The notes below the pieces were generated by a model. That model saw only the letters and a list, made by a program, of their open reading frames with translations. It ran no database searches and was not told where the DNA came from. This document shows, in pieces, positions 8,376-16,165 of a DNA stretch of 64,000 nt. Positions within the stretch are counted from its first letter, which is position 1; each line of letters begins with the position of its first letter. Made by a program: the position numbers and the translations under genes. The DNA comes from Paenibacillus aceti (GTDB taxonomy: Bacteria; Bacillota; Bacilli; Paenibacillales; Paenibacillaceae), in the NCBI RefSeq assembly GCF_003614185.1, contig NZ_KZ987724.1:259512-323511 (forward strand), read 5' to 3'.

Positions 8376-9331
8376 CGCAATACTATGAACCCATTATTTA
8401 TAGAGTTACAGAGCTTGAGGAAGGCTGGCTTGTGAAGACCGTGCTGCAGCGGCGTCTCGGTGTATCACGGAAGCTGCTGTCGCGAATCAAGCTGACCGAG
8501 CGCGGAGTGATGCTGAACGGGGAGAGAGTCTACATCAGCGTGCCGGTGAAGGCTGGCGATGTCGTATCTATCTCCCTGGAGCAAGAGGTGTCAGACGACA
8601 TTCTACCGCAGCCGATTCCGTTTGAAATCGTGTATGAGGATAATGCCCTGTTGATCGTGAATAAGGAGCCGGGGATCATCGTTCATCCGACCCATGGTCA
8701 CTATATGAATACGCTCGCGAATGGGGTCGTTCATTATTGGCAGGCCAAGGGGGAGAGATACCGATTTCGCCCGGTGCACCGGCTGGATCAGGAGACAAGC
8801 GGGATTATCGCTATAGCGAAGAATGCTTATATTCACCAGCATATCTCCGAGCAGCTTATCGCGGGACAAGTTACGAAGAAATATGTTGCTCTCGTTCATG
8901 GCTGTCCTCAGCCGGAGGCGGCTGCCATTGACGGTCCGATCGATCGTGATCCGCTAGAGCCACATCGCCGCATCGTGACCGAGGATGGATACCCTGCCTT
9001 AACCCATTATGAGGTGAAATCCTGCTATGGACAGGGGCGGGGCTCCTTGATAGAGCTGAGGTTGGAGACAGGGAGGACGCATCAGATTCGGGTCCATATG
9101 ACGTCCATCGGACATCCGCTGATCGGCGATAAGATGTATCGCTATCCTGAACTGGACAAGCTGGCGGAGAGCGAGCGCCAGAGTATTGACGAATTGGACG
9201 GCCTGATTGAACGGCAGGCGCTACATGCTGCGGAGCTTGGGTTCCGCCATCCGTTGACGGGGGAGGAGCTGATATTCTCAGCTCCGTTACCGGCGGACAT
9301 GGCAAATTTACAAGAAAAACTGCAGGCCTGA
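8372..9331 (+). CDS. RluA-family 23S rRNA/tRNA pseudouridine synthase
   Basis: The 319-residue protein has an N-terminal S4-like RNA-binding region (about residues 17-75) and an RluA catalytic domain with HRLDQETSGI, where the Asp is the nucleophile, plus GRTHQIRVHM and GHPLIGDKMY. It isomerises uridine in structured RNA; the exact site (RluD, RluC or YjbO/YlyB-like) is not determined. It overlaps the adenosyltransferase gene by 4 bp. A quadripartite intergenic repeat begins only 5 bp after its stop codon. Confidence 0.9.
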   Translation: MTQYYEPIIYRVTELEEGWLVKTVLQRRLGVSRKLLSRIKLTERGVMLNGERVYISVPVKAGDVVSISLEQEVSDDILPQPIPFEIVYEDNALLIVNKEPGIIVHPTHGHYMNTLANGVVHYWQAKGERYRFRPVHRLDQETSGIIAIAKNAYIHQHISEQLIAGQVTKKYVALVHGCPQPEAAAIDGPIDRDPLEPHRRIVTEDGYPALTHYEVKSCYGQGRGSLIELRLETGRTHQIRVHMTSIGHPLIGDKMYRYPELDKLAESERQSIDELDGLIERQALHAAELGFRHPLTGEELIFSAPLPADMANLQEKLQA

Positions 9332-9335
9332 ATTT

Positions 9336-9518
9336 TAACGAAACGGGGTATCGCTAATTCCGCCCAAAAGGGTGAATTGAACATCTGACGAAACTAGGTA
9401 ACGCTATTTGAGCAAATTTCTGGCTTAAACCCTGGATTTTATTAAAATAACGATATGGAGTTTCCTTAGATTCAAAAGCCCCTCATTTTTGCGAGAATAA
9501 CGATATGGTGTTTCGTTG
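9336..9518. repeat. Quadripartite intergenic repeat, locus 1
   Basis: Four units: two direct units starting TAACGAAAC (9336) and TGACGAAAC (9386), and two inverted units ending at 9468 (GTTTCCTTA) and 9518 (GTTTCGTTG). Direct units are 50 bp apart, inverted units 50 bp apart. The direct units carry the GGTATCGCTA or GGTAACGCTA core, the inverted ones the AACGATATGG core. No ORF is present. Confidence 0.85.
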
Positions 9519-9560
9519 GAAATCTGAGGGAGATTATAATTAAATTCAGGAGGGATTGAG

Positions 9561-9926
9561 ATGAGTATACTGACGGTTTATCACTATCCGAAATGCGGTA
9601 CCTGCCGCAAAGCGGTGAAGTGGCTGGAAGAGCACGGACATCAGCTGGAATTGCATAATCTTAAGGAAACGACCCCTTCAAGTGAAGAATTGACGGCCAT
9701 GATCGACCGCAGCGGACTGGAGCTGAAGAAGTTCTTCAATACGAGCGGTGAAGTGTATAAGGAGCTGGGGCTTAAGGACAAGCTTCCAGGGTTGTCACGG
9801 GAAGAGGCGATCGAACTGCTGGTCGCGAACGGCATGCTGATCAAGCGCCCGCTTGTTACCGATGGTCAACAAGTAACCGTGGGCTTCAAAGAGGAAGGAT
9901 ATAAGCAAGTCTGGGGAAAAAAGTAG
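9561..9926 (+). CDS. yusI: ArsC/Spx-family thioredoxin-fold protein, YusI-like
   Basis: The 121-residue protein has a thioredoxin-like fold with a CxxC pair in YPKCGTCRKAVKWLE, then FFNTSGEVYKELGL and the cis-Pro region LIKRPLVTDG. It belongs to the ArsC/Spx/YffB group and resembles B. subtilis YusI, a protein of unknown function. It lacks the features that would make it Spx itself, and there are no arsenic genes near, so arsenate reduction is unlikely. Good AGGAGGG site 8 bp before the ATG. An inverted repeat (AGTTGAACT at 9925-9933, AGTTCAACT at 9990-9998) follows its stop. Confidence 0.85.
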   Translation: MSILTVYHYPKCGTCRKAVKWLEEHGHQLELHNLKETTPSSEELTAMIDRSGLELKKFFNTSGEVYKELGLKDKLPGLSREEAIELLVANGMLIKRPLVTDGQQVTVGFKEEGYKQVWGKK

Positions 9927-10024
9927 TTGAACTAGGGCAAGGACTGATCGGAAGAACATTTCACCCGGCCGCCTGCATCTGGACTCATAAGTTCAACTTT
10001 CTAGTAGAGGAGTTAGTTATAGCA

Positions 10025-10915
10025 ATGATCGAACAAACGAAGGAACGTTTATTATTAGTGGACGGGATGGCTTTGATGTTCCGAGCCTTCTATGCTTCAG
10101 CTGCCAGCGGTTATATCCGGCGGACGAAGGCGGGGCTTCCGACCAATGCCGTCTACGGATTTATGCGCTATTTCTGGGACGCTGTACAGAAGTTCGAACC
10201 GACGCATATCGCCTGCTGTTGGGATTTGGGCAGCAAAACATTCCGCACGGAGCAATTCTCGGCTTACAAGGGCAACCGTTCCGATGCGCCAGATGATCTG
10301 ATCCCGCAGTTCTCAGTGATTCGTGAAGTGATGGATAGCCTTGGTATTCCTAATGTCAGTGCGCCTGGCTATGAAGCCGATGATTGTATCGGTTCATTGG
10401 CCGCTAAATTTAGCGAGGATATGGATGTGTTCATTCTGACTGGCGACCATGATATGCTACAGCTTATCACTGAGCAGGTTAACGTCATTATTATGAAAAA
10501 GGGCCATGGCAATTACATGGTATACACGCCGGAAAGCCTGCTCGAGGAGAAGCAATTAAGACCTAGGCAAATCATCGATATGAAAGGGCTCATGGGCGAT
10601 GCTAGTGACAATTATCCGGGGGTGCGCGGGATCGGCGAGAAGACGGCGCTGAAGCTTGTGCAGGAATATGACTCGGTTGAAGGTATACTGGCTAATCTGG
10701 ACGGGCTATCGAAATCGGTTCGTACGAAAATAGAGAATGATCTGGATATGCTGCATCTATCCAGACAGCTTGCTGAGATCCGTTGTGATGTGGAATTGGA
10801 GTGCTCGATTGAGGCTTGTTGCTTCGAACTGAACCCGGCGCTTGTGATCTCCAAGTTTGAGGAACTGGAGATGGCCAGTATCCCATCCTGGATGGGGCTG
10901 GCTATGGCCAAGTAA
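10025..10915 (+). CDS. ypcP: 5'-3' exonuclease, YpcP/FEN type
   Basis: The 296-residue protein consists only of the 5'-3' exonuclease module found at the N-terminus of DNA polymerase I. It has the acidic metal-binding motifs DGMALMFRAFY, YEADDCIGSLA, TGDHDMLQL and GDASDNYPGVRGIGEKTA, the last including the helix-hairpin-helix. It should remove RNA primers or flaps during replication and repair, like B. subtilis YpcP. The cytosolic protein has no polymerase domain and stands alone. Confidence 0.9.
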   Translation: MIEQTKERLLLVDGMALMFRAFYASAASGYIRRTKAGLPTNAVYGFMRYFWDAVQKFEPTHIACCWDLGSKTFRTEQFSAYKGNRSDAPDDLIPQFSVIREVMDSLGIPNVSAPGYEADDCIGSLAAKFSEDMDVFILTGDHDMLQLITEQVNVIIMKKGHGNYMVYTPESLLEEKQLRPRQIIDMKGLMGDASDNYPGVRGIGEKTALKLVQEYDSVEGILANLDGLSKSVRTKIENDLDMLHLSRQLAEIRCDVELECSIEACCFELNPALVISKFEELEMASIPSWMGLAMAK

Positions 10916-11050
10916 GGTTAGAGCGGTTTACTTTAAGGGGGGTTCCCACTAAAAATGTTTAATTTACATTGGGGGAGCCGCCCTTGTTCTATGTTTGCAC
11001 GGACTATCGCCTATACATAATTAATTTTTTTGAGTGGGGGATGAAGAAAG

Positions 11051-11935
11051 ATGAAGAAGAAGAGGTCATTGAGAATATTAATGTCCCGTATGAAGGGGAG
11101 ATCCACTGGGCTATTAGGGTTGCTGCTGCTTATCGCTGTACTGCTGGTCGCCTGTGGTGGGGGGACAGGAAGCGAGGACGCGGCGGGAACCGCTACTGCC
11201 GACGCTGCTGCTAACGGAGCAGAGACGACAGAGCCGGTTACACTCATCGTGTCAGCAGCGGCAAGCTTGCGAGATAGTCTGGAGAGCCTTACTCCGCAGT
11301 TCGAGCAGGAGAATCCAGGCATTACCGTAACTTATAATTATGGAGCGTCAGGTTCATTGCAGAAACAGATCGAGCAAGGCGCACCGGCGGATGTATTCCT
11401 ATCGGCTGGACAGAAGCAGATGGATGCGCTGATTGAATCAGGACATATCGAGGCGGAACAGAGCCTCAATCTATTAAAAAATAGTCTGGTCGTCATCGTA
11501 CCCGCAGATGCTAAGGTTGTCCCGGAGAGTCTGAACTTACTAGAGGACGCTGACACTGGCATCGGGATGATCGCTGTCGGTGAACCGGAGGTGGTTCCGG
11601 CCGGAATGTATGCCAAGGAATCGCTGGAGCATGAACAATTGTGGGACAAGCTCTATTCCAAAATGGTATTCACCAAAGATGTAACCCAAGTGCTCACCTA
11701 TATCGAATCCGGGAATGCGGATGCCGGGTTTGTCTATCTGAGCGATGCGAAGTCTTCTACGAAGGTGAAAACCGCATTTGCGATCGACGATTCCTATCAT
11801 CGGCCGATCGTCTACCCTGCTGGAATGGTGGCTGAGACCAAGCATAGGGAAGCGGCCCAAGCTTTTATGCAGTTCATTCGGGGAACGGCGGCGAGTGACA
11901 TCTTCACAGAGCATGGCTTCACGGTGGCGGAGTAG
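11051..11935 (+). CDS. modA: Molybdate ABC transporter substrate-binding lipoprotein
   Basis: The 294-residue protein has a basic N-terminus, a hydrophobic signal segment and the lipobox LLVAC, so it is anchored outside the membrane. The mature protein has the ModA hallmarks ASLRDSLESL, YGASGSLQKQIEQGAPADVF and GEPEVVPAGMYA, which bind molybdate or tungstate. The start codon is uncertain, because the G-rich site (GTGGGGG) is about 10 bp upstream of this ATG. A partner permease gene begins 8 bp downstream. No ATPase gene follows. Confidence 0.9.
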   Translation: MKKKRSLRILMSRMKGRSTGLLGLLLLIAVLLVACGGGTGSEDAAGTATADAAANGAETTEPVTLIVSAAASLRDSLESLTPQFEQENPGITVTYNYGASGSLQKQIEQGAPADVFLSAGQKQMDALIESGHIEAEQSLNLLKNSLVVIVPADAKVVPESLNLLEDADTGIGMIAVGEPEVVPAGMYAKESLEHEQLWDKLYSKMVFTKDVTQVLTYIESGNADAGFVYLSDAKSSTKVKTAFAIDDSYHRPIVYPAGMVAETKHREAAQAFMQFIRGTAASDIFTEHGFTVAE

Positions 11936-11943
11936 ACGAATTG

Positions 11944-12600
11944 ATGAATCGTGATTTTCTCATTCCGGTCGGTCTCTCCTTAAAGGTAGCGCTGATCGCC
12001 GCCGTGCTTGCTTTCCTGCTGGCCGGACTTGCGGCCTGGCGGATCGCGGATAAGAAATTCAGAGGCAAGCTGCTGCTGGAGACGGTCTTCATGCTTCCGA
12101 TGGTGCTGCCCCCGACCGTTGTCGGCTTTCTGCTACTCGTCATCTTCGGGCGGCGCGGATTCATCGGCAGAGCCTTCGAGTGGCTGACCGGGATGCCGAT
12201 TGTGTTCACTTGGGGAGCGGCTGTATTGGCTGCGGCGGTCGTCGCCTTTCCGCTCGCTTATCAGGCCGCAAAGGCGGGCTTTGCCTCGATTGATCGCGAT
12301 CTCCTTGAAGCCGGGCGCTCGCTGGGAGCTTCGGAATGGAAGCTGCTATGGCTGGTGGAGATCCCGCTTGCCCAGCGCTCGCTCCTGACTGCGTTCATCC
12401 TGGCCTTCGCCAGGTCGCTGGGGGAGTTCGGGGCGACGCTAATGCTCGCTGGCAATATCCCGGGCAGAACCCAGACGTTGCCGACGGCGATTTATATGGC
12501 AGTAGAATCCGGAGATATGACATCGGCCTGGCTATGGGCGGCGCTGATGATCCTGATCTCCTTCATCCTGCTCGCCGCAACCAACCCCCGCTCGGAATGA
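11944..12600 (+). CDS. modB: Molybdate ABC transporter permease
   Basis: The 218-residue inner-membrane protein has about five transmembrane helices and the EAA loop EAGRSLGASEWKLLWLVEIPL that contacts the ATPase. FGATLMLAGNIPGRTQTLP is typical of ModB. ATG at 11944 is preferred over the TTG directly before it. The stop codon lies inside a terminator hairpin, so the transcription unit ends here without modC; the transporter must use an ATPase encoded elsewhere. Confidence 0.9.
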   Translation: MNRDFLIPVGLSLKVALIAAVLAFLLAGLAAWRIADKKFRGKLLLETVFMLPMVLPPTVVGFLLLVIFGRRGFIGRAFEWLTGMPIVFTWGAAVLAAAVVAFPLAYQAAKAGFASIDRDLLEAGRSLGASEWKLLWLVEIPLAQRSLLTAFILAFARSLGEFGATLMLAGNIPGRTQTLPTAIYMAVESGDMTSAWLWAALMILISFILLAATNPRSE

Positions 12601-12610
12601 ACGGGGGTTT
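12583..12610 (+). terminator. Terminator overlapping the modB stop codon
   Basis: AACCCCCG and CGGGGGTT form an 8-bp stem around the stop codon region, followed by TTT. The T-run is short, so efficiency may be moderate. Confidence 0.65.
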
Positions 12611-12662
12611 AAGTCTGCCTATTGCGAATACGAAACATGGGCTGTCCTAACGCTCTGAATTG

Positions 12663-12795
12663 TAACGAAACGTGGTATCGCTATTTGCCTCAAAAGGAGC
12701 GATTTCAAAACCTAACGAAACGGGGTATCGCTATGGGGACAAATCAGGGACTAAATAGTGGATTTTCACCCAAATAGCAATATGGTGTTTCGTCC
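12663..12795. repeat. Quadripartite intergenic repeat, locus 2 (three units)
   Basis: Direct units TAACGAAACG start at 12663 and 12713 (50 bp apart). One inverted unit with core AGCAATATGG and end GTTTCGT closes at 12793-12795. The span of 133 bp from first to third unit equals that of the complete loci; the fourth unit is absent. Confidence 0.75.
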
Positions 12796-12861
12796 CGATA
12801 AAATCCCGCCCCGACCAGATAAATTCCTCTCGAAAATGCAGGCGTACCCAGTTGAAGTCCA

Positions 12862-13161
12862 TTAATCTGTGAAGTAAGGGTCGCCGACCACTTGGTAGAG
12901 GAAAGTTCGCAGTTCCTCGCCCTCTTGCTCATCCAGAGTGAAGAGACGCTCCAGATAGCCTTCTTCCTCCAGATCATCTGTGCCAAGGATGGCTGTGCGT
13001 CCATTCTGTAAATCGGCGACGAGCTTCTTGCCATAGAAGCGGTTTGTCGTCGTGACCGCGAGATCAAAGCGTTTTAGTGAATGTCCGATGAAGGTGACGA
13101 ATCTCGTTGAGGTGCTCTCCGTGCTGTCGGATAAGAAATCCAGATCATTTGGGTCAGTCAT
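12862..13161 (-). CDS. DUF3055 (SAV0927-like) protein
   Basis: The 99-residue acidic protein (TRFVTFIGHSLKRFDLAVTT, GKKLVADLQNGR, VVGDPYFTD) matches the DUF3055 family of small cytosolic Firmicute proteins of unknown function. The start at 13161 is chosen because AAGGAGG lies about 8 bp upstream; an in-frame upstream ATG lacks such a site. It is convergent with modB and divergent from the HRDC gene. Part of a quadripartite repeat lies just beyond its 3' end. Confidence 0.75.
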   Translation of the reverse strand: MTDPNDLDFLSDSTESTSTRFVTFIGHSLKRFDLAVTTTNRFYGKKLVADLQNGRTAILGTDDLEEEGYLERLFTLDEQEGEELRTFLYQVVGDPYFTD

Positions 13162-13242
13162 AATATAGACCTCCTTAAATTGCAATGTCTTTTGTCATTA
13201 TATCGGAAAAAATAGGGTTTGTGGGAAAAGGTGCTATAATCG

Positions 13243-13270
13243 TTGACAGTCCATTAAAAGATGGTACAAT
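13243..13270 (+). promoter_or_regulatory. Sigma-A type promoter of the HRDC gene
   Basis: TTGACA and TACAAT are separated by 16 bp, 113 bp upstream of the start codon at 13383. The leader between them contains a terminator-like hairpin. Confidence 0.65.
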
Positions 13271-13300
13271 TAGGGATAACAGTATACGTCTGGGGGAAGT

Positions 13301-13335
13301 ACCTCTCTTGCTATTAGCAGGGGAGGTGTTTTTTG
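13301..13335 (+). terminator. Terminator-like hairpin in the leader of the HRDC gene
   Basis: ACCTC-TC-TTGC and GCAG-GG-GAGGT pair across a TATTA loop and are followed by GTTTTTTG. It sits about 25-58 nt after the expected transcription start and 48 bp before the start codon, so it could act as an attenuator or end a short RNA of about 60 nt. No known riboswitch class was recognised. Confidence 0.6.
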
Positions 13336-13382
13336 TTGTTCTGGCCCCTTATGTAGCTGAATGTATAAAGGAGGCGAAGGGT

Positions 13383-14387
13383 ATGAGGATCGTATTTCTA
13401 AACAGTATGGAGAAGAGCTTGGAGGAAGGAGCTACAGCAGAGGCGCAGGTCTGGATCGGAGAAGATGAGGGAATATGGCATATGGGCTGGAATGAGCTCA
13501 AGCTGGAGGGGCAGCAGGAGACGGTCTGGTTCGAGGGCTCCTCGTGGTCGGAGATGCTCCTCGTCTACCGACATCGGCTGGCTGCCAAGCTGAGCGAAGG
13601 CTTCAGGCCGATTATCGAAGGGATATGGAACGAGGGCGATCTGGTGCAGGGCAGGGGCATGGCGGCGCAGAGATTGGTCTGTTATAGTGAGCTGCATCCG
13701 AATCAAGAACTGTATGCTGAACTCGTATCCTGGCGGAGAAGGAAGGCGTCAACGGAGCGTAAAGCCCCGTATTTGATAGCTAGTAATCGGCTATTGAGAT
13801 TGATCAGTGTGTTCTGCCCGCATACCAGGGAAGAATTGCTGCAGCTGCCCGGTGTCGGCGAGAATAAGGCGAATGAATATGGGGCTGAGCTGCTAGAGCT
13901 AACGCAGAATCGTGAGCAGACGAGAGCTTTCCCGCTGGACTGGGTGGAACAGACTATAGATGATGAAGCCTTCCGCTCTTGGGTATATCGACAGAAGGAA
14001 GTCAAATATCGGGCCGAGGCCGAGAAATTCAGCCTGCGCCGCAAGGTGCTGGAATGTCTGGCTGAAGGGATGAATATCAACGATATCTGTCTTCAGACGG
14101 GAATGGAGCGGAGGGATACGCTGGCCATGCTCGAGGTGCTGGAGAAGGACGGCTACCAGATCGAGGAGCTGATCAAGCTGGAGCTGCAGGATATGCCAGA
14201 TCAGGAACAGACAGCGGTATGGCAGGCCTTCGCCGAGCTCGGCGATGCTTTTCTGAAGCCGGTGTTGCTGCGGGTGTACGGGAAGGAAGGGGCTGAGGGG
14301 GGCCAAGCTGATCTATTATACGAGCGTCTGAGATTGATCCGTCTTCAATTCCGTCGCAGCGCGGAATCGGCTCAGAGAGCGGGATAG
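13383..14387 (+). CDS. HRDC domain protein with C-terminal helix-turn-helix region
   Basis: The 334-residue protein has an N-terminal region of unknown type, an HRDC domain at about residues 115-185 (ELVSWRRRKASTERKAPY, then LLQLPGVGENKANEYG) and a C-terminal helical region with a helix-turn-helix look (LAEGMNINDICLQTGMERR). HRDC domains bind nucleic acid and usually occur in RecQ helicases, but there is no helicase core here. ATG 13383 is chosen because AAAGGAGG lies about 11 bp upstream; the open frame extends further but includes the promoter. Its function may be in DNA metabolism; this is inference. Confidence 0.75.
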   Translation: MRIVFLNSMEKSLEEGATAEAQVWIGEDEGIWHMGWNELKLEGQQETVWFEGSSWSEMLLVYRHRLAAKLSEGFRPIIEGIWNEGDLVQGRGMAAQRLVCYSELHPNQELYAELVSWRRRKASTERKAPYLIASNRLLRLISVFCPHTREELLQLPGVGENKANEYGAELLELTQNREQTRAFPLDWVEQTIDDEAFRSWVYRQKEVKYRAEAEKFSLRRKVLECLAEGMNINDICLQTGMERRDTLAMLEVLEKDGYQIEELIKLELQDMPDQEQTAVWQAFAELGDAFLKPVLLRVYGKEGAEGGQADLLYERLRLIRLQFRRSAESAQRAG

Positions 14388-14414
14388 CTTGTCCGCGAAG
14401 CGCTTAACGACAGT

Positions 14415-14464
14415 AAAAAAGAGGAATATTCATAAACGGACAGATCCGCCAGTGAATATTCCTC
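14415..14464 (-). terminator. Terminator of corA (minus strand)
   Basis: GAGGAATATTCA and TGAATATTCCTC form a 12-bp stem. Read on the minus strand the hairpin is followed by TTTTTT (AAAAAA at 14415-14420). Confidence 0.8.
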
Positions 14465-14471
14465 ATGATGT

Positions 14472-15407
14472 TCAAATCCAGTCCCGCTTGCGGAATAAAT
14501 AGAACATGCCTACCCCAAGCACGGCCATAATGCCAAGGACTACATAATAGCTATATTTCCAATGCAGCTCAGGCATATTGTCGAAGTTCATTCCATAGAT
14601 CCCCGTAATCAGAGTCAGAGGAATGAAGATCGTTGTAATTGCCGTGAACACGCGCATAATTTCGTTCGCCCGGTTAGCGATCGAAGCCTGATAGGCTTCT
14701 CTTAAGTTCCCGATCAATTCGCGGAATGTATCGAAGTTTTCAGCGATTTTAACCGCATTTTCATAGATATCGCTGAAGTATTTTTGCAATTGATCGTCAA
14801 TCAGACGCAAATCCTTCTTATTTAAGATGTTAATAACTTCTTTTTGCGGACCGAGCATTTTCTTCAGCCACAGAATTTCACTTCGCAGCCCGATGATCTC
14901 GTTCAGATGCGAACGCTTCGTGTGCATCAGAATATCTTCTTCCAGATTCTCAATCTTCGTCTCAATCCGGTCGCCGACTGTGAAGTAATTATCCACGACA
15001 AGGTCGATGAGCAGATAGAGGAACCAGTCTGGCGCGCTGACCTCCTGTTCCCACAGGAGAGGCTTAACCGCGCGAAGCTCGTTGATTTTCTGCTTGGTAA
15101 CGGTAATGATATAATGCCGTCCGAGGAAAATATTCAATGACCGCAGGAAGATTTCCTCATCATCATAACGGATACTGTTCACTACAATGAAATAGTGATT
15201 CTCATAAGTCTCGATCTTAGGCCGCTGTTCTTCTTCCGAAAGACAGTCTTCAACGGCCAAATCATGCAGCGAGAATAGGGGTTGAAGCAGAGCGAGATCC
15301 TCGGTCCCTGCATCGATCCAATAGAACCCTTCCTCTGGAGGGGTAGTCGTAACTTCCACATCCTCTACTGCTGTAAATACGCCATCTTTAACATGACGAA
15401 CTTTCAT
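14472..15407 (-). CDS. corA: CorA-type magnesium/divalent cation channel
   Basis: The 311-residue protein has the large N-terminal cytoplasmic domain, the long stalk helix, and two C-terminal membrane helices with the signature YGMNFDNMPEL between them. It forms a homopentameric channel that admits Mg2+ and sometimes Co2+ or Ni2+. The start is supported by AAGGGAG. The leader of about 240 bp upstream contains a structured region that may sense metal, and a sequence complementary to the region beside the ribosome binding site. Confidence 0.95.
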   Translation of the reverse strand: MKVRHVKDGVFTAVEDVEVTTTPPEEGFYWIDAGTEDLALLQPLFSLHDLAVEDCLSEEEQRPKIETYENHYFIVVNSIRYDDEEIFLRSLNIFLGRHYIITVTKQKINELRAVKPLLWEQEVSAPDWFLYLLIDLVVDNYFTVGDRIETKIENLEEDILMHTKRSHLNEIIGLRSEILWLKKMLGPQKEVINILNKKDLRLIDDQLQKYFSDIYENAVKIAENFDTFRELIGNLREAYQASIANRANEIMRVFTAITTIFIPLTLITGIYGMNFDNMPELHWKYSYYVVLGIMAVLGVGMFYLFRKRDWI

Positions 15408-15500
15408 ATTTAATTCACTCCCTTTTCCTGGCCATTACGTCAGGGTATGCACTTTAGATGAAGCACAGGAAAAGACAGCGTCAATTCAGGATAGACATGG

Positions 15501-15650
15501 GAAAGAGGCGTCACTTAATAAAACACCGGGTAAAGAAGTGCCCGCGCTAAATCCACAGGTCGTCTGTTGACCGTTTTTTCCTATGCGGTTGTATAAAAAA
15601 TACCTCTGCGGACTCGGGTCGCCTTCCATCTCGGATGTTCACCTCTTCGT
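15501..15650 (-). promoter_or_regulatory. Candidate metal-sensing leader (M-box-like) of corA
   Basis: Read on the minus strand, AACGAAGAGGTGAAC can pair with GACGCCTCTTTC at the other end to close a domain of about 150 nt. Inside it GGTCAACAGA matches a conserved part of the M-box as I recall it, preceded by CCGCATAGG. Between this domain and the start codon, CTTTTCCTG and CAGGAAAAG can pair next to GGGAG. The position before a Mg2+ channel fits a Mg2+ riboswitch. It was not folded or matched by covariance. Confidence 0.45.
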
Positions 15651-15707
15651 TCCAGTTTTTAAACACTTGTCTAGTATAACGCTGTGTGCTTCGATGTTTC
15701 AAGAGGG

Positions 15708-15800
15708 ACTTCAAAAAGTCATTTTTTCATAAGAGGCCTTTGATCAAAGCCATTGCAAGGTTTGAGCGACGCGGTGCCAAGCGGGTTGTCGGTCATTTCC
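15708..15800. repeat. Diverged fragment of the MITE-like repeat, copy D
   Basis: CTTCAAAAAGTCATTTTTTC followed by ATAAGA and GCGACGCGG aligns by eye with the left part of copy B (CAAAAAGCACATTTTTGATA, later GCGACCGCG). No right end is seen. GACTTC-AAAAA-GTC is itself a short dyad. The rest of 15651-15842 shows no gene. Confidence 0.4.
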
Positions 15801-15842
15801 GGGGCCGCTTTCAGGCTGGATAAATTGAAAGTGATGAAAGAC

Positions 15843-15870
15843 TTGTGAAAATGTAGAAATGATGTATAAT
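15843..15870 (+). promoter_or_regulatory. Promoter of the metA riboswitch transcript
   Basis: TTGTGA and TATAAT are separated by 16 bp and lie about 47 bp before the SAM-I element. Confidence 0.6.
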
Positions 15871-15916
15871 GAGATCAAATCAAATTTAAAACAAATGAAT
15901 ACAAAATACATTTTTT

Positions 15917-16040
15917 CTTATCAAGAGTAGGTGGAGGGACTAGCCCGATGATACCCGGCAACCGGCGAGCTTCGCACGGTGCTAATTCTTGCAGGATCGA
16001 TCAGTCGCAGGACTGCTTGATCTCTGAGAGATGAGAGAGG
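15917..16040 (+). promoter_or_regulatory. SAM-I (S-box) riboswitch
   Basis: The conserved S-box landmarks are present in order: CTTATCAAGAG, GGTGGAGGGACT, GCCCGATGATACCCGGCAACC and a P1 3' strand in CTCTGAGAGATGAGAG that pairs with the first. It is followed by a terminator and then metA. When S-adenosylmethionine is bound, the terminator is expected to form and shut off metA-metI. Confidence 0.95.
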
Positions 16041-16060
16041 TATATTCAGTCAGATTTCAG

Positions 16061-16097
16061 ATGGCCTTTCTCGAATTACGAGTTAGGCCATTTGTTG
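16061..16097 (+). terminator. Riboswitch-controlled terminator before metA
   Basis: ATGGCCT-TTCTCG and CGAG-TTAGGCCAT form the stem, followed by TTTGTTGT. It is the expression platform of the SAM-I element directly upstream. Confidence 0.85.
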
Positions 16098-16165
16098 TAT
16101 CTCCAGCTTTTGAAAATGACAAATGATTTGTATTCAAATTTATGAAAATGAGGAGTGGGAACATT

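Noticed and set aside
10936-10986. GC-rich imperfect hairpin before modA as a molybdenum cofactor riboswitch
   Set aside because: The stem is short and mismatched and none of the conserved Moco-element segments was recognised.
10969-11214. Open frame overlapping the start of modA
   Set aside because: It is out of frame with modA and runs through its signal peptide region; it has no features of its own.
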